Assembly (NCBI GenBank): GCA_029560875.1
Contig: JAKQKB010000210.1
Location: 1-64,000 of the forward strand
Direction: 5' to 3'
Source of the DNA: Bacteroidota bacterium
GTDB lineage: Bacteria; Bacteroidota; Bacteroidia; Bacteroidales; Tenuifilaceae
Length of the DNA: 64,000 bases
Below, piece after piece: positions 1 to 9,056 of the stretch. Position 1 is the stretch's first letter; each line of letters begins with the position of its first letter. The notes beneath the pieces are model-generated. The model was not told the DNA's origin and searched no databases. It saw nothing but the letters and a program-made list of their open reading frames with translations. Both the position numbers and the translations under genes were made by a program.

Positions 1-526
1 CAATCTGTCGCGATTCATAAATTTCGGTTTCGATATCGTTATTAAATACTTCGTTGCTTAGTATTTCTTTCAAATTTTCGGTCTCTAGCCCAACCACTTT
101 GGCCATTAGCACTAGCTCGTCTATATCATCAACATTTCTACTTTCAGTAAAATAGGCTTTAAAAATCCTCGATTTCATTTCGGATTGCTTACCCTTGCTT
201 TTTGCATAATGTATTAGGTTGTGTGCCTTGCGTGTATTGGCAACAACAATATTTTCCATATTCAATTCAAGCCCTGATTTTAATGCCATTTCGGTTATAT
301 ACTGGTTCATCTCAACTACTTCCTCGGGGAGTAAATCCTTTGTGTTGATTAAATAGTCGGTTATGCTCATATTCACATCGGTTACTAAACTAGGATTGAG
401 CATGAAACTTTTCCAGATTACCTGTACTTCATTTGCAAAACCAAACTCCGATAAAGCCTTCTCCAATCGTACCTTTGCGATATAGCAAAACGGACATGCT
501 ACATCGCTCCATACTTCTATTTTCAT
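1..526 (-). CDS. DsbA-family (FrnE-like) thiol oxidoreductase, 3' end cut by window edge
   Basis: Reading leftwards from an ATG at 524-526, an open frame of about 175 codons runs off the left edge without a stop. The start encodes a thioredoxin-like strand followed by a CPFC redox motif (Cys11, Cys14). The following text resembles the helical insertion of the DsbA/FrnE family (2-hydroxychromene-2-carboxylate isomerase-like), which are usually about 210-240 residues, so roughly 40-60 residues are missing. No signal peptide is seen, which fits the cytosolic FrnE branch rather than periplasmic DsbA. The likely role is dithiol/disulfide exchange; the substrate is unknown. A small membrane protein gene lies 66 bp upstream on the same strand. 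Confidence 0.85.
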   Translation of the reverse strand, partial: MKIEVWSDVACPFCYIAKVRLEKALSEFGFANEVQVIWKSFMLNPSLVTDVNMSITDYLINTKDLLPEEVVEMNQYITEMALKSGLELNMENIVVANTRKAHNLIHYAKSKGKQSEMKSRIFKAYFTESRNVDDIDELVLMAKVVGLETENLKEILSNEVFNNDIETEIYESRQI

Positions 527-592
527 AATGTGTGTGTTAATGGTTGAATTTCAAGGATGAAATAAACTCAGTGCATTTTTCAAAGTGCTGGG

Positions 593-850
593 TTAGCACC
601 TTCCTCTGGCACAAGGACTGTTGGTTAAAAATAATCCAATTCCCAATCCTACCAATACGTTTTGGGTAGCCTCTTTGTTCCAAAGTGATTTAACCGCTGC
701 ATCTTGGCCAAAGTAAAATAACGCATATCCAATTACAGCACCAATTACACAGTAGATAATGGTTTTCTGAAAATGATTCGAACGAATAGTGCGCTGTAGC
801 CAACTGCCTTCTTGCTTTAAATCAAGTTCTTTAAAATTAAATCTTTCCAT
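593..850 (-). CDS. Small membrane protein with Cys-rich C-terminus (possibly DUF6132-like)
   Basis: This 85-residue protein has a charged N-terminus (about 1-28), a hydrophobic helix at about 30-47 and a second glycine-rich hydrophobic segment at about 65-78. It ends in a short tail with two cysteines (CARGRC). The layout recalls the small DUF6132-type membrane proteins of Bacteroidota, but I recognise this only by general shape. It is upstream of the DsbA-like gene on the same strand, so co-transcription and a thiol or redox connection are possible but not shown. Function unknown. Confidence 0.6.
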   Translation of the reverse strand: MERFNFKELDLKQEGSWLQRTIRSNHFQKTIIYCVIGAVIGYALFYFGQDAAVKSLWNKEATQNVLVGLGIGLFLTNSPCARGRC

Positions 851-996
851 TCTTATAATTTATAACGTACTCCAATAAATGGCTGAATAAGGCTCAGCCA
901 TTGAACCTATGAACATAACAAACAAAAGAGACATTACAATGTTTATGAAAAGAGCATAACTTTCTTAAAAAGATAAGTTATTTGAGTAGAACCAGT

Positions 997-1926
997 TTAC
1001 TGTTTCTGTCCTCTTGCCTTAATTTCGCTTGGTAGAATACAACTATACACAAATCTATTTATTGGGGTTGCAACGCCGTATTTTTCGCCCAGGCGAACAG
1101 CAGTTCCGTTCTGATACTCAATTTCCGATGGTTTCTTCTCCCAAACATCCCTTGTTAACGATGATGTTGAATTGGACGGGTAGGAGTCGATAAATGAAAC
1201 AGTTTTGTCGACAAAGCCCTCTTCGATGTTAATCCCAATCTTTTGGGATAACTTGTAAACTTCGTTAATTAGTTCAACCATAAGGGTGCGGGTCTCTTTC
1301 AGTTCCCTAAGCTCGCCATAGGTAGTGTTTGAAACTGCCAACAATCCGCTAACGCAAATCGAAATGAATTTTTTCCATAAATCGGCTTCGATATCATCGG
1401 AAATTTTTGATTCAATCCCAGCAGCATTAAACACGGTTTGAATCCTAGTAAGCCTCTCTGTTATTGATTTATCGAGTTCGCCGAAAACAATTGTTGGAGT
1501 AACCCCAAAATGGTTAATTACTCCTGGTGCCTCAATTTTGCTAATAATGCGGCATAATCCGCCCAGTATATGCTTCTTATCAATGTTTTCAGCCAACTCA
1601 TCCGCAGCCAATACCCCATTTTGCAGTGGAATAATAATGGTATCGTTATTCAAAATTGTGGTTAGCTCTGCACCAATTTCTTTTACTTGCCACGCTTTAA
1701 CGCTGATAATTACCAGGTCGGGCTTTTCGATGTTGGAAATTCTATCGGTAACTTTTATGTTCTGAACTTTAAAATCACCTAAAATGCTCTTAACAATTAA
1801 TCCATTATTCTGAATTGTCCTTAAATGCTCACCTCGGGCAAGAAATGTAACATCGTTACCAGCTTGGGCTAATTTGGCTCCAAAGTATCCACCAACTCCA
1901 CCTGTTCCTATAATGGCTATTTTCAT
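997..1926 (-). CDS. panE: Ketopantoate reductase-like NADP-dependent oxidoreductase
   Basis: A 309-residue protein with an N-terminal Rossmann dinucleotide-binding motif (GTGGVGGY, residues 7-14) and the ApbA/PanE arrangement: an NADP domain to about residue 165 and a helical C-terminal domain with the family's lysine-containing segment (around DLWKKF). PanE reduces 2-dehydropantoate to pantoate in the cytosol during pantothenate and CoA synthesis. The length matches the family (290-320). The family contains paralogues of other specificity and no other pantothenate gene is nearby, so the exact substrate is inferred. It is a single gene with no close partner on its strand. Confidence 0.82.
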   Translation of the reverse strand: MKIAIIGTGGVGGYFGAKLAQAGNDVTFLARGEHLRTIQNNGLIVKSILGDFKVQNIKVTDRISNIEKPDLVIISVKAWQVKEIGAELTTILNNDTIIIPLQNGVLAADELAENIDKKHILGGLCRIISKIEAPGVINHFGVTPTIVFGELDKSITERLTRIQTVFNAAGIESKISDDIEADLWKKFISICVSGLLAVSNTTYGELRELKETRTLMVELINEVYKLSQKIGINIEEGFVDKTVSFIDSYPSNSTSSLTRDVWEKKPSEIEYQNGTAVRLGEKYGVATPINRFVYSCILPSEIKARGQKQ

Positions 1927-2158
1927 TTTTTATTGTGTATAGTTATTGTTGTGTGAAGCATTTTTGCCGATTGCTTTCGGATGAGACTTGAAAAAAGTCT
2001 ATTCCGGTAGTAAAATTAATGAAAAGCGGTAAATTTCCATTCTTAATGTTCTCTTAATTGTTCGTTTTATGAATAGTTGTTGAATTGAATAATTTTTGCT
2101 TTTTGGGTTTATGGGTATTTTCATTTTAAATTATCTATATTTATGTGATCCGGATAGC

Positions 2159-2166
2159 TACATTTG
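2159..2166 (+). promoter_or_regulatory. Bacteroidota -7 promoter element TACATTTG
   Basis: TACATTTG matches the Bacteroidota -7 consensus TAnnTTTG and lies 21 bp before the ATG of the M20 amidohydrolase. I see no clear -33 TTG at the usual spacing. The box contains an in-frame TTG (2164-2166), which is therefore unlikely to be the translation start. Confidence 0.5.
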
Positions 2167-2187
2167 TATATTAAAAGGAGAAATTCG

Positions 2188-3420
2188 ATGAAGAACAAAA
2201 AATATTTATTCACAGTAATTCTCACTTGTTTCATTAGCGCTGTAAGTATGGCACAGGTAAAATCATCTCCTTCGTGGGAAAAGCATATTCCTGCAGATAA
2301 GGTAATAGAATGGCGTAGGTATATCCATCAGAATCCAGAGTTGTCGTTTAAGGAGGTTAACACCTCTGAGTATGTTGCTGGCATACTAAAGGGTTTTGGC
2401 AATATTGAGGTGGTTCGCCCCACATCAACAAGCGTGGTAGGCATTTTGCGTGGTGCAAAAAAGGGTAAAGCTGTTGCCTTCCGTGCCGATATGGATGCGC
2501 TGCCAGTTCAGGAGGAGACTGGTTTGCCGTTTTCGTCCATTGTTACGGGCGTTAGCCACGCTTGTGGACACGATGCCCACACCTCGGTTCTGCTTGGTGC
2601 AGCCGCAACGCTATCGAAATTACAAAAGGAACTTGCCGGAACTGTGTACTTCATTTTTCAGCACGCCGAGGAGGTGGACCCCGGCGGTGCTCGTGAGATT
2701 ATAAAATCGGGAGTGCTTAAGGATGTTGAGGCTTTCTTTGGGGTTCACGTTTTCTCGAATTACCCCTCGGGGTATGTTGGAATTCTTCCCAATGGCGCGG
2801 CATCCACAATTGCCGACTTTTTCTATATCACTGTGCAGGGAAAAGGAACGCACGGTTCTATGCCGCATCTGGGGATAGACCCTATTGTTACAGGGTCGGA
2901 GATTGTAACCACGTTGCAAACCATTGTTTCGCGGAATGTTACTCCCGGCGAAATGGCTGTTATTTCGGTTGGACAATTTAATGCGGGCGATGCCCCAAAT
3001 GTTATCCCCGACAAGGTTGAAATAACCGGTACGGTACGAACCATAAATGAACCAACCCGCCAGCTTGTTGCTGAACGTGTAAAAACCGTTGTGGATAATA
3101 TTGCCAAGGCAAATGGTGCCACCTGCAAGCTCAATTACGTTTTCAGCTATAGACCTATTCAGAACGATATTGCTCTTAATAAGTTTGCACGGGAGAGTGT
3201 TGCTAAAGTTCTAGGCAACGATTGTGTGTTTGACGCTCCTCGGATGACTGCCAGCGAAGATTTTGCTTACTATAGCGATATTGCCCCAGAGTGCTTCCTG
3301 ATTTTGGGTGTTGGCCCAGGTGTGGCTAACCATAATCCGGGCTTTAATATCGACGAATCGGCCTTGGTAAATGGTGTTAAGGCCGAGGTGCAAATCATCC
3401 TCGATTATTTAAGCAAGTAG
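2188..3420 (+). CDS. Secreted M20-family amidohydrolase (N-acyl amino acid hydrolase-like)
   Basis: The ATG at 2188 is preceded by a good AGGAG site about 7 bp upstream and opens a signal peptide ending near SMAQ, so the mature enzyme is exported to the periplasm or beyond. The body (about 410 residues) is a complete M20D metallopeptidase. It contains ADMDALP and CGHDAHTS, carrying metal-binding Cys and His, then HAEEVDPGG with the Glu pair, the bacterial exopeptidase dimerisation domain, and a C-terminal metal-binding segment ending HNPGF. Relatives hydrolyse N-acetyl or hippuryl amino acids or indole-amino acid conjugates; the substrate here is unknown. An in-frame TTG at 2164 would extend it but lies inside the promoter box. 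It converges on the XRE/S24 gene. Confidence 0.9.
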   Translation: MKNKKYLFTVILTCFISAVSMAQVKSSPSWEKHIPADKVIEWRRYIHQNPELSFKEVNTSEYVAGILKGFGNIEVVRPTSTSVVGILRGAKKGKAVAFRADMDALPVQEETGLPFSSIVTGVSHACGHDAHTSVLLGAAATLSKLQKELAGTVYFIFQHAEEVDPGGAREIIKSGVLKDVEAFFGVHVFSNYPSGYVGILPNGAASTIADFFYITVQGKGTHGSMPHLGIDPIVTGSEIVTTLQTIVSRNVTPGEMAVISVGQFNAGDAPNVIPDKVEITGTVRTINEPTRQLVAERVKTVVDNIAKANGATCKLNYVFSYRPIQNDIALNKFARESVAKVLGNDCVFDAPRMTASEDFAYYSDIAPECFLILGVGPGVANHNPGFNIDESALVNGVKAEVQIILDYLSK

Positions 3421-3465
3421 CAAGGCTTAAATCAGGTTTTTTGTTGAAAAGGTACTTTTCAATGG

Positions 3466-4254
3466 TTATTTCTTTTTCAGCTCGTCTAGTTCGGTTTGCA
3501 TTTTGTAAACCATAGCGGCTAGCTTGCCAAGGTGCATCTCGTCGGGTTCGGGCAGCGCAAAACTTATGTACCCTAGCGCTTTCCATATCTCCGATATTGA
3601 GTTTAGCGGAATTGTGTACGGGTTGTACTCTGGATTGTCTGATTTAAGCAATAATGTGTCGTTATCGTTGTTGTAAAGGCGCTTGTAAACAACGCCATCG
3701 TCCTTGGTTACTACAATGTAGGTTTTTCCGCTTTTTACATCGCTCCAGTTTTGCAAATACTCGCAAATTATGTAAGCGCCCGATGGGATTGGCTCCATAC
3801 TGTTGCCGCTTATTTGAAACGCCCTGTATGTCCGTTCCTTGCTTAGTTCTGTAAATGGAAGACTGAATTTGGGTAGAGTTTCCACGAAATCGGGGTCGGA
3901 GTATCCCTTTGCGTATCCTGCCGATGCTTTAACTGGAACAAGTGTAATTAATTCCTTATCGTCCCTATCAACCAAAGTTGTTAGTATTCTAAGGTTTTTG
4001 CCTGCGGAGTCGATATTTTGAGCATCGCCTGCAGAGTTGCTCTCGGTGCTTAAATCAAAATTTACAAGGCTATCGATACTGACGTTGAAGTAATGCGATA
4101 GAATTTGCAATGCAGGGAGTTTTGGTACTGCGCGTCCTTCCTCGTACGAGCCAATCATTGCGCGGTTTACCCCAATTTTATCGGCTAGTTGGTCCTGTGT
4201 TAGGTTTCTAACCTTGCGTAAGTATTTGATATTAAGCCCTAATTGTTTGCTCAT
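3466..4254 (-). CDS. XRE-family regulator with LexA-like S24 peptidase domain
   Basis: A 262-residue protein. Residues 1-60 form a helix-turn-helix of the XRE/Cro type. Residues about 100-215 form an S24 (LexA/CI-like) autopeptidase domain with the Ser of GNSMEP (Ser152) and a Lys in VYKRL (Lys191) as the likely catalytic dyad, and an Ala-Gly (112-113) as the likely self-cleavage site. A charged helical tail ends the protein. Such proteins repress genes and are inactivated by cleavage after DNA damage or other stress. It is divergent from the radical-SAM repair pair across a 115-bp region with repeated motifs, so it may repress that pair and itself. No phage genes are near. Confidence 0.88.
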   Translation of the reverse strand: MSKQLGLNIKYLRKVRNLTQDQLADKIGVNRAMIGSYEEGRAVPKLPALQILSHYFNVSIDSLVNFDLSTESNSAGDAQNIDSAGKNLRILTTLVDRDDKELITLVPVKASAGYAKGYSDPDFVETLPKFSLPFTELSKERTYRAFQISGNSMEPIPSGAYIICEYLQNWSDVKSGKTYIVVTKDDGVVYKRLYNNDNDTLLLKSDNPEYNPYTIPLNSISEIWKALGYISFALPEPDEMHLGKLAAMVYKMQTELDELKKK

Positions 4255-4263
4255 AAATTAATT

Positions 4264-4345
4264 TGCTAAAAATATATTATATGCTAAAAATATTAGTAAT
4301 TTTGATATCAAATTTAGGAATTAAATGGTTCAATACCAAATTTGA
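4264..4345. promoter_or_regulatory. Divergent regulatory region with two pairs of direct repeats
   Basis: Between the XRE/S24 gene and the radical-SAM gene lie two copies of TGCTAAAAATAT (4264-4275 and 4282-4293, an 18-bp period). Two related copies of TAyCAAATTTrr follow (4306-4317 and 4334-4345). A -7-like box TAATTTTG is at 4297-4304, reading toward the radical-SAM gene. The placement suits operators for a self-regulating repressor. The binding protein is inferred from position only. Confidence 0.45.
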
Positions 4346-4369
4346 TTGGCAAATAGTTAAAGTTGCAGT

Positions 4370-5635
4370 ATGAGTGATGTGTTGAAAAAACTAGAGATTC
4401 TTGCTGGTGCTGCAAAGTACGATGTGTCTTGTGCATCGAGTGGGAGTAACAGGGGCAATAAGGGCAAGGGGATAGGCAATTCGTCGCCTTGGGGGATTTG
4501 CCACAGTTTTACCGAGGATGGGCGCTGCGTATCGCTCCTTAAAATTATGCTCACCAACAATTGTATGTACGATTGTGCTTACTGTGTTAACCGCCGAAGC
4601 AACGATGTTCTACGTACAGCATTTACTGTGAACGAGTTGGTTGACTTAACCATAGCCTTTTACCGCAGAAATTATATCGAGGGTCTTTTCCTCAGTTCCG
4701 GAGTTGTGAAAAGTCCCGACCATACAATGTCTATGATGACTAGGGTTGCCAAGGAACTACGCACAGTACAACGTTACAATGGATATATTCACCTAAAGAG
4801 TATTCCGGGCGCTAGCCCTGAGTTAATCCGCGAAGCAGGACTTTACGCCGACCGCTTAAGCGTTAATATTGAGATTCCCTCCGAGCCAAATCTTAAGATG
4901 CTTGCTCCTGAGAAGGATTACAAGAGTATACTAACTCCAATGAACTCAATCTGTCAGGGAATATTGGTTAGCAAGGAGGATTCGCGTAAGTTCCGCTCTG
5001 CGCCCAAGTTTGTGCCTGCAGGGCAAAGCACTCAGCTTATTGTTGGAGCAACTCCCGATACCGATAATCAGATTCTCAAACTTGCATCGGGCCTATACAA
5101 TCATCAGAGTTTGAAGCGGGTTTACTATTCGGGTTACATTCCAATCAACAAGTCCGATAGTAGGTTACCAGCACTTACGGCTCCGCCGTTGGTTCGCGAG
5201 AACAGGCTTTACCAGTCCGATTGGCTTATGCGTTTCTACTTTTTCAGGGTTGATGAGATTGTGAACGATACGCATCCAAATCTCGATTTAGATATCGACC
5301 CAAAGTTGAGTTATGCCATCCGGAATCCTTGGATGTTCCCTGTGGATATCAATAAAGCGCCCTTTGAGTTAATTCTACGTGTTCCGGGCATTGGAGTTAA
5401 ATCCGCAAAGTTGATTTTAACTTCGCGTCGGTACGGACGGATAAGTTCGTATCAACTCCAAAAAATGGGAGTGGTGATGAAACGAGCAAAGTACTTTATT
5501 ACCTGCAACGAGTTGGCATCGCCAACTATCAACGAGATAAAGCCTGAGAATATGAAGCAACTTTTTCTGCCAAAACCAGAGCCGAAAAAGAAGGATAAGT
5601 TGGCGGGGCAGTTAAGTTTATCATTCCCAGATTAA
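4370..5635 (+). CDS. Putative DNA-modification/repair radical SAM protein (TIGR03916-like)
   Basis: A 421-residue protein with a radical SAM motif CMYDCAYC (Cys65, Cys69, Cys72) binding a 4Fe-4S cluster, a full radical-SAM barrel to about residue 300, and a helix-hairpin-helix-like DNA-binding segment near 340-375 (VPGIGVKSAKLIL). This is the architecture of the family annotated 'putative DNA modification/repair radical SAM protein', which co-occurs with TIGR03915 proteins and uracil-DNA glycosylase-like domains. Its chemistry is unknown. The partner gene starts 7 bp downstream. Expression may be under the divergent LexA-like regulator. Confidence 0.9.
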   Translation: MSDVLKKLEILAGAAKYDVSCASSGSNRGNKGKGIGNSSPWGICHSFTEDGRCVSLLKIMLTNNCMYDCAYCVNRRSNDVLRTAFTVNELVDLTIAFYRRNYIEGLFLSSGVVKSPDHTMSMMTRVAKELRTVQRYNGYIHLKSIPGASPELIREAGLYADRLSVNIEIPSEPNLKMLAPEKDYKSILTPMNSICQGILVSKEDSRKFRSAPKFVPAGQSTQLIVGATPDTDNQILKLASGLYNHQSLKRVYYSGYIPINKSDSRLPALTAPPLVRENRLYQSDWLMRFYFFRVDEIVNDTHPNLDLDIDPKLSYAIRNPWMFPVDINKAPFELILRVPGIGVKSAKLILTSRRYGRISSYQLQKMGVVMKRAKYFITCNELASPTINEIKPENMKQLFLPKPEPKKKDKLAGQLSLSFPD

Positions 5636-5642
5636 TTGCTAT

Positions 5643-6410
5643 ATGGTTACTTGGAGCTACGATAATACTTTTGAGGGGCTTTTAACGCTGGTTTTCGATT
5701 GCTACCAGAAGAAGGTTTTTCCTGATAAGATTACAGGAACTGGAAATTCTCAGTTTGTCTTGTTTCAACCCGACTACGAGGTTCTAACCGACGATGCAAA
5801 GGGCAAAAGGGTGTGGGATGGACTGCATAAAAAGATATCGGACAGCAGTTGCCAAATGGTTTACTACTCCTTTCTTTCAGAGGCAAAGGATGTTGAGTTG
5901 GTAATTTTGAACTTTATCCGAAAGGCGTTTGATTCGCCAGTAAGCATTGAGTTGAATTTTGGTGATAAGGATGTTTTGGAACTGCTTAAACTCGATAGGA
6001 CAGTTATGCGTGAAGCGGAGCGGATTAGAATGTTTGTGCGGTTTCAAAAAACCAAGGATGATATTTACTACGCCTCGTTCGACCCCAGATACAATGTGTT
6101 ACCGTTGGTAATTAAGCATTTCGAGAATAGGTTTGCCGACCAGCAATGGATTATCTACGATACTAAGCGTAACTATGGTTTTTACTACGATTTAAAATCG
6201 ACTTCGGAGTTTAAATTTGTTGAGAGCCTGATTGACCCGGCTACAGGACAAATTGATAAAAGCGTTATGGATAAGGATGAACAACTTTTCCAGGATATGT
6301 GGAAGAGTTACTTTAAATCGATGTGCATTAAGGAGCGCATAAATCCTCGGTTACATATGCAGTTGTTGCCCAAACGGTTTTGGAAATATCTTATTGAGAA
6401 ACAGGCGTGA
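5643..6410 (+). CDS. TIGR03915-family putative DNA repair protein (radical SAM partner)
   Basis: A 255-residue protein starting 7 bp after the radical-SAM gene, evidently in the same operon. The conserved text resembles the TIGR03915/DUF4130 family: an N-terminal YDNTFEGLLTLVFDCY-like segment, a central AERIRMFVRFQ segment, and a C-terminal region ending in the LPKRFWKYL type. In many bacteria this domain is fused to a C-terminal uracil-DNA glycosylase-like domain; here the protein ends without it, so any glycosylase must be elsewhere or absent. A role in DNA metabolism is inferred from the family and the pairing. It converges with the helicase gene, whose stop lies only 5 bp away. Confidence 0.85.
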   Translation: MVTWSYDNTFEGLLTLVFDCYQKKVFPDKITGTGNSQFVLFQPDYEVLTDDAKGKRVWDGLHKKISDSSCQMVYYSFLSEAKDVELVILNFIRKAFDSPVSIELNFGDKDVLELLKLDRTVMREAERIRMFVRFQKTKDDIYYASFDPRYNVLPLVIKHFENRFADQQWIIYDTKRNYGFYYDLKSTSEFKFVESLIDPATGQIDKSVMDKDEQLFQDMWKSYFKSMCIKERINPRLHMQLLPKRFWKYLIEKQA

Positions 6411-6415
6411 GTCAA

Positions 6416-8917
6416 TCAGTTTGCCCTAACCATTCCTTTGTGCTGCAGATAACTTAGCACCATTCTTAAATCGCTGTACGTAATATCGTTATCTAAAGCC
6501 TCTTTGGCTGGGCCAAGCATTAGGCTATCGGCATTCAAAAAGTAGTTCGATATAAGTTCAATTTTGTGCGGACTAACCAATCGGGTTACATCAATTTCTC
6601 CGGTTCTAACGTAATGGGCAATGTGTCCTTCAATTGTGGTAATTGCCATTTGGCGCTCCTTGGCAATCATTTCAAACGACATACCTGCCATAAACATATC
6701 GTAGCTGGCTTTTTTTGAATCAACCTTTTCCTTTTTCGGCTTTTGGGTTTCCTCTTCAATTTGAGGCTCAGTGGACATTCCGTTTTCGTTCCTATAGTTC
6801 ACAATTATCTCAAGTATCTCCTCGCCAAACTGTGCAATTCTCGTTTTCCCAAAACCCTTTACAGATTTAAGTTGAGTTGCAGTGTAGGGCTGATGCTTAA
6901 CCAGTTCCACAAGGGCTTTTTGTGGTAGAATTACATAGGCTGGTACATTCAGGCTGTTGAACTTTTCGGTTCGCCAAGCTTTAAGCCTATCGGCCAACGC
7001 TTGATTTTCGGTTGGGATTTGTTCTGCCCCTTCCTGCTTTTGTTTCGATGATTTGTGCTCTGGTTTTTCAATAGAAGCCTTGGCTTTAGTGTTAACGTAA
7101 TCCTTAACATTAAAACCATTTTTGCAAACATCCAAGCAGGCCAATTTAATCAGTATTTCGGTATGGAGCTTATCCGTTGCAGTGACAATTGTTTTGCGAA
7201 CTGCTTTATTGTCTGTTTCAATCGATATTTTGCCCAAAACATAGGCAAATATTGTATCAATCTTATCGATGTAGTAGGCGCAGGCTTTCCCAATTCTTTC
7301 CTGCAAGGCTTCGTTTTTTTCAATATCGATACCTTGCCGAAGGAGTTGATTCAGTTGAACGCTGAATCTATCATTTACTTCAACAATATCTGACTTTAGC
7401 AACGATGACATCTGCTCGAATTGTTCGTGGATATCTCCAAAAACAACGGAGTAGTTATCCTTTAGGAGTTTAATGCAGTAGTTCAATCGGCGTTGAATTG
7501 GGCTAAAATCAAAAAGTTCGGCAACTAGTTGCTGCTGGTACTCATTTTTTGCAGCCACAAGCACCTCCTTGGTGGGCGGATTTTGCTCAACGCTACGCGA
7601 GAATTCCAGCACAGTGCTATCGTTCTTAATGCATTGGGTTGATAGCGGTGAACTGAGAATCATTCCCTCAATGGTTTTACAACGGCTAAGTGCAACGTAA
7701 ACTTGTCCGTGCGCAAAGGCCGAACTAGCATCAATAATGGCCTTCTCAAAGGTTAAACCTTGACTCTTATGGATTGTTATTGCCCAGGCCAATTTAAGTG
7801 GGTATTGGATGAATGAACCAATAACTGTTTCGCTTATCTCACTGGTTTCATCGTTTATTGTGTACTTGTAGTTTTGCCACTCAACCATTGTAACGGCAAT
7901 ATCATTGGAATCGCCCTCGCACTTAACGTGGATTAAATCATCATCAATATCAACAATAGTCCCTATTTTGCCGTTATAGTAAAGTTTCTCGAACGATGAG
8001 TCGTTTTTTACAAACATCACCTGAGCGCCAACTTTTAGCTGCAATTCGTAATCGGTAGGGTAGGAGTACTCCGGAAATTCGCCTTTTACAACAGCCTTGA
8101 AGGTGTGCAGTTTACTTTTCAGTTTCTGTAGCTTGGAGTCGTTAATCCTTTGCGATTGGTGGTTGTGTGTTGTAAGCGTGATGTAACCATCGTTATCATC
8201 CTTGTTGATATTGGGAATATAGCGCTTGTTGAGGATGTTAAGTGTTTCGTTGTCAATTCTATTGTCGCGTACTTTGTTGAGGATGTCAATGAACTCCCTA
8301 TCGCTTTGGCGGAAAATATGCTTCAACTCAATGCTAATGTAGGCAGTTTGCCTAAGCGCTTTGCTGCTGAAAAAGTAAACCGTATCGTAGTAGCGTTTAA
8401 GTATTTCCCACTCATCGTCCTTTGCAATTGGAGCCAATTGCTGAATATCGCCTATCATCAGAAGTTGAATACCACCAAAAGGCTTGCTGTGGTTGCGGTA
8501 CCTCCGGAGCACCTCATCAATTCCATCGAGCAAATCCGCACGAACCATACTAATTTCATCAATTACAAGTAGGTCGAGGCTTTTGATAATGTTGATTTTC
8601 TCCCGGCTAAACTTTTGCACTCCATTCCGCGATGCAGTTTGTGGCTCCTCATCGAATGGGTTGAATTGACTATTTGTTACGGGTATGTGTGGCCCAAAGG
8701 GCATTTGAAAGAATGAGTGAATAGTTACTCCACCTGCATTAATGGCGGCAACACCAGTTGGTGCAACCACAATCATACGTTTTGGCGAAACCTCCTTGAT
8801 ATGTTTAAGGAAAGTGGTTTTGCCCGTTCCAGCCTTTCCCGTTAAAAAGATATTTTTTCCGGTGTACTGAATAAAATCGAACGCTTGCTTAAGCTGCAGG
8901 TTCTCTATATACTCCAT
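6416..8917 (-). CDS. PIF1-like DNA helicase with HRDC and HTH_40 C-terminal domains
   Basis: An 833-residue protein. Residues 1-450 form a superfamily 1 PIF1/RecD-like helicase: Walker A GKAGTGKT (27-34), Walker B with Asp-Glu at 120-121, a GDIQQLAPI motif, and late helicase motifs IHKSQGLTF and VALSRC. A helical linker follows. About 645-705 form an HRDC-like nucleic-acid-binding domain (KGFGKTRIAQFGEEIL), and about 735-833 an HTH_40-type domain. This arrangement is frequent in Bacteroidota. It probably unwinds DNA during repair or resolves structured DNA. It is transcribed alone, converging on the putative DNA-repair pair. Confidence 0.9.
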   Translation of the reverse strand: MEYIENLQLKQAFDFIQYTGKNIFLTGKAGTGKTTFLKHIKEVSPKRMIVVAPTGVAAINAGGVTIHSFFQMPFGPHIPVTNSQFNPFDEEPQTASRNGVQKFSREKINIIKSLDLLVIDEISMVRADLLDGIDEVLRRYRNHSKPFGGIQLLMIGDIQQLAPIAKDDEWEILKRYYDTVYFFSSKALRQTAYISIELKHIFRQSDREFIDILNKVRDNRIDNETLNILNKRYIPNINKDDNDGYITLTTHNHQSQRINDSKLQKLKSKLHTFKAVVKGEFPEYSYPTDYELQLKVGAQVMFVKNDSSFEKLYYNGKIGTIVDIDDDLIHVKCEGDSNDIAVTMVEWQNYKYTINDETSEISETVIGSFIQYPLKLAWAITIHKSQGLTFEKAIIDASSAFAHGQVYVALSRCKTIEGMILSSPLSTQCIKNDSTVLEFSRSVEQNPPTKEVLVAAKNEYQQQLVAELFDFSPIQRRLNYCIKLLKDNYSVVFGDIHEQFEQMSSLLKSDIVEVNDRFSVQLNQLLRQGIDIEKNEALQERIGKACAYYIDKIDTIFAYVLGKISIETDNKAVRKTIVTATDKLHTEILIKLACLDVCKNGFNVKDYVNTKAKASIEKPEHKSSKQKQEGAEQIPTENQALADRLKAWRTEKFNSLNVPAYVILPQKALVELVKHQPYTATQLKSVKGFGKTRIAQFGEEILEIIVNYRNENGMSTEPQIEEETQKPKKEKVDSKKASYDMFMAGMSFEMIAKERQMAITTIEGHIAHYVRTGEIDVTRLVSPHKIELISNYFLNADSLMLGPAKEALDNDITYSDLRMVLSYLQHKGMVRAN

Positions 8918-9056
8918 TTCTGAATTGCTATTGATAGGAATAAAGGTACAAAAAGTTTCTTTGTTGATATGGAGTAAAAGTTACACTTAAGCAAAAAGTT
9001 TGCTTTACGGTGTGCTTGCGATTTACCTTTCTCAGAAAGTCATGCGACTAGTATTA

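Noticed and set aside
3466-4254. XRE/S24 regulator as a prophage repressor
   Set aside because: No integrase, phage structural or lysis gene is nearby; neighbours are metabolic and repair genes.
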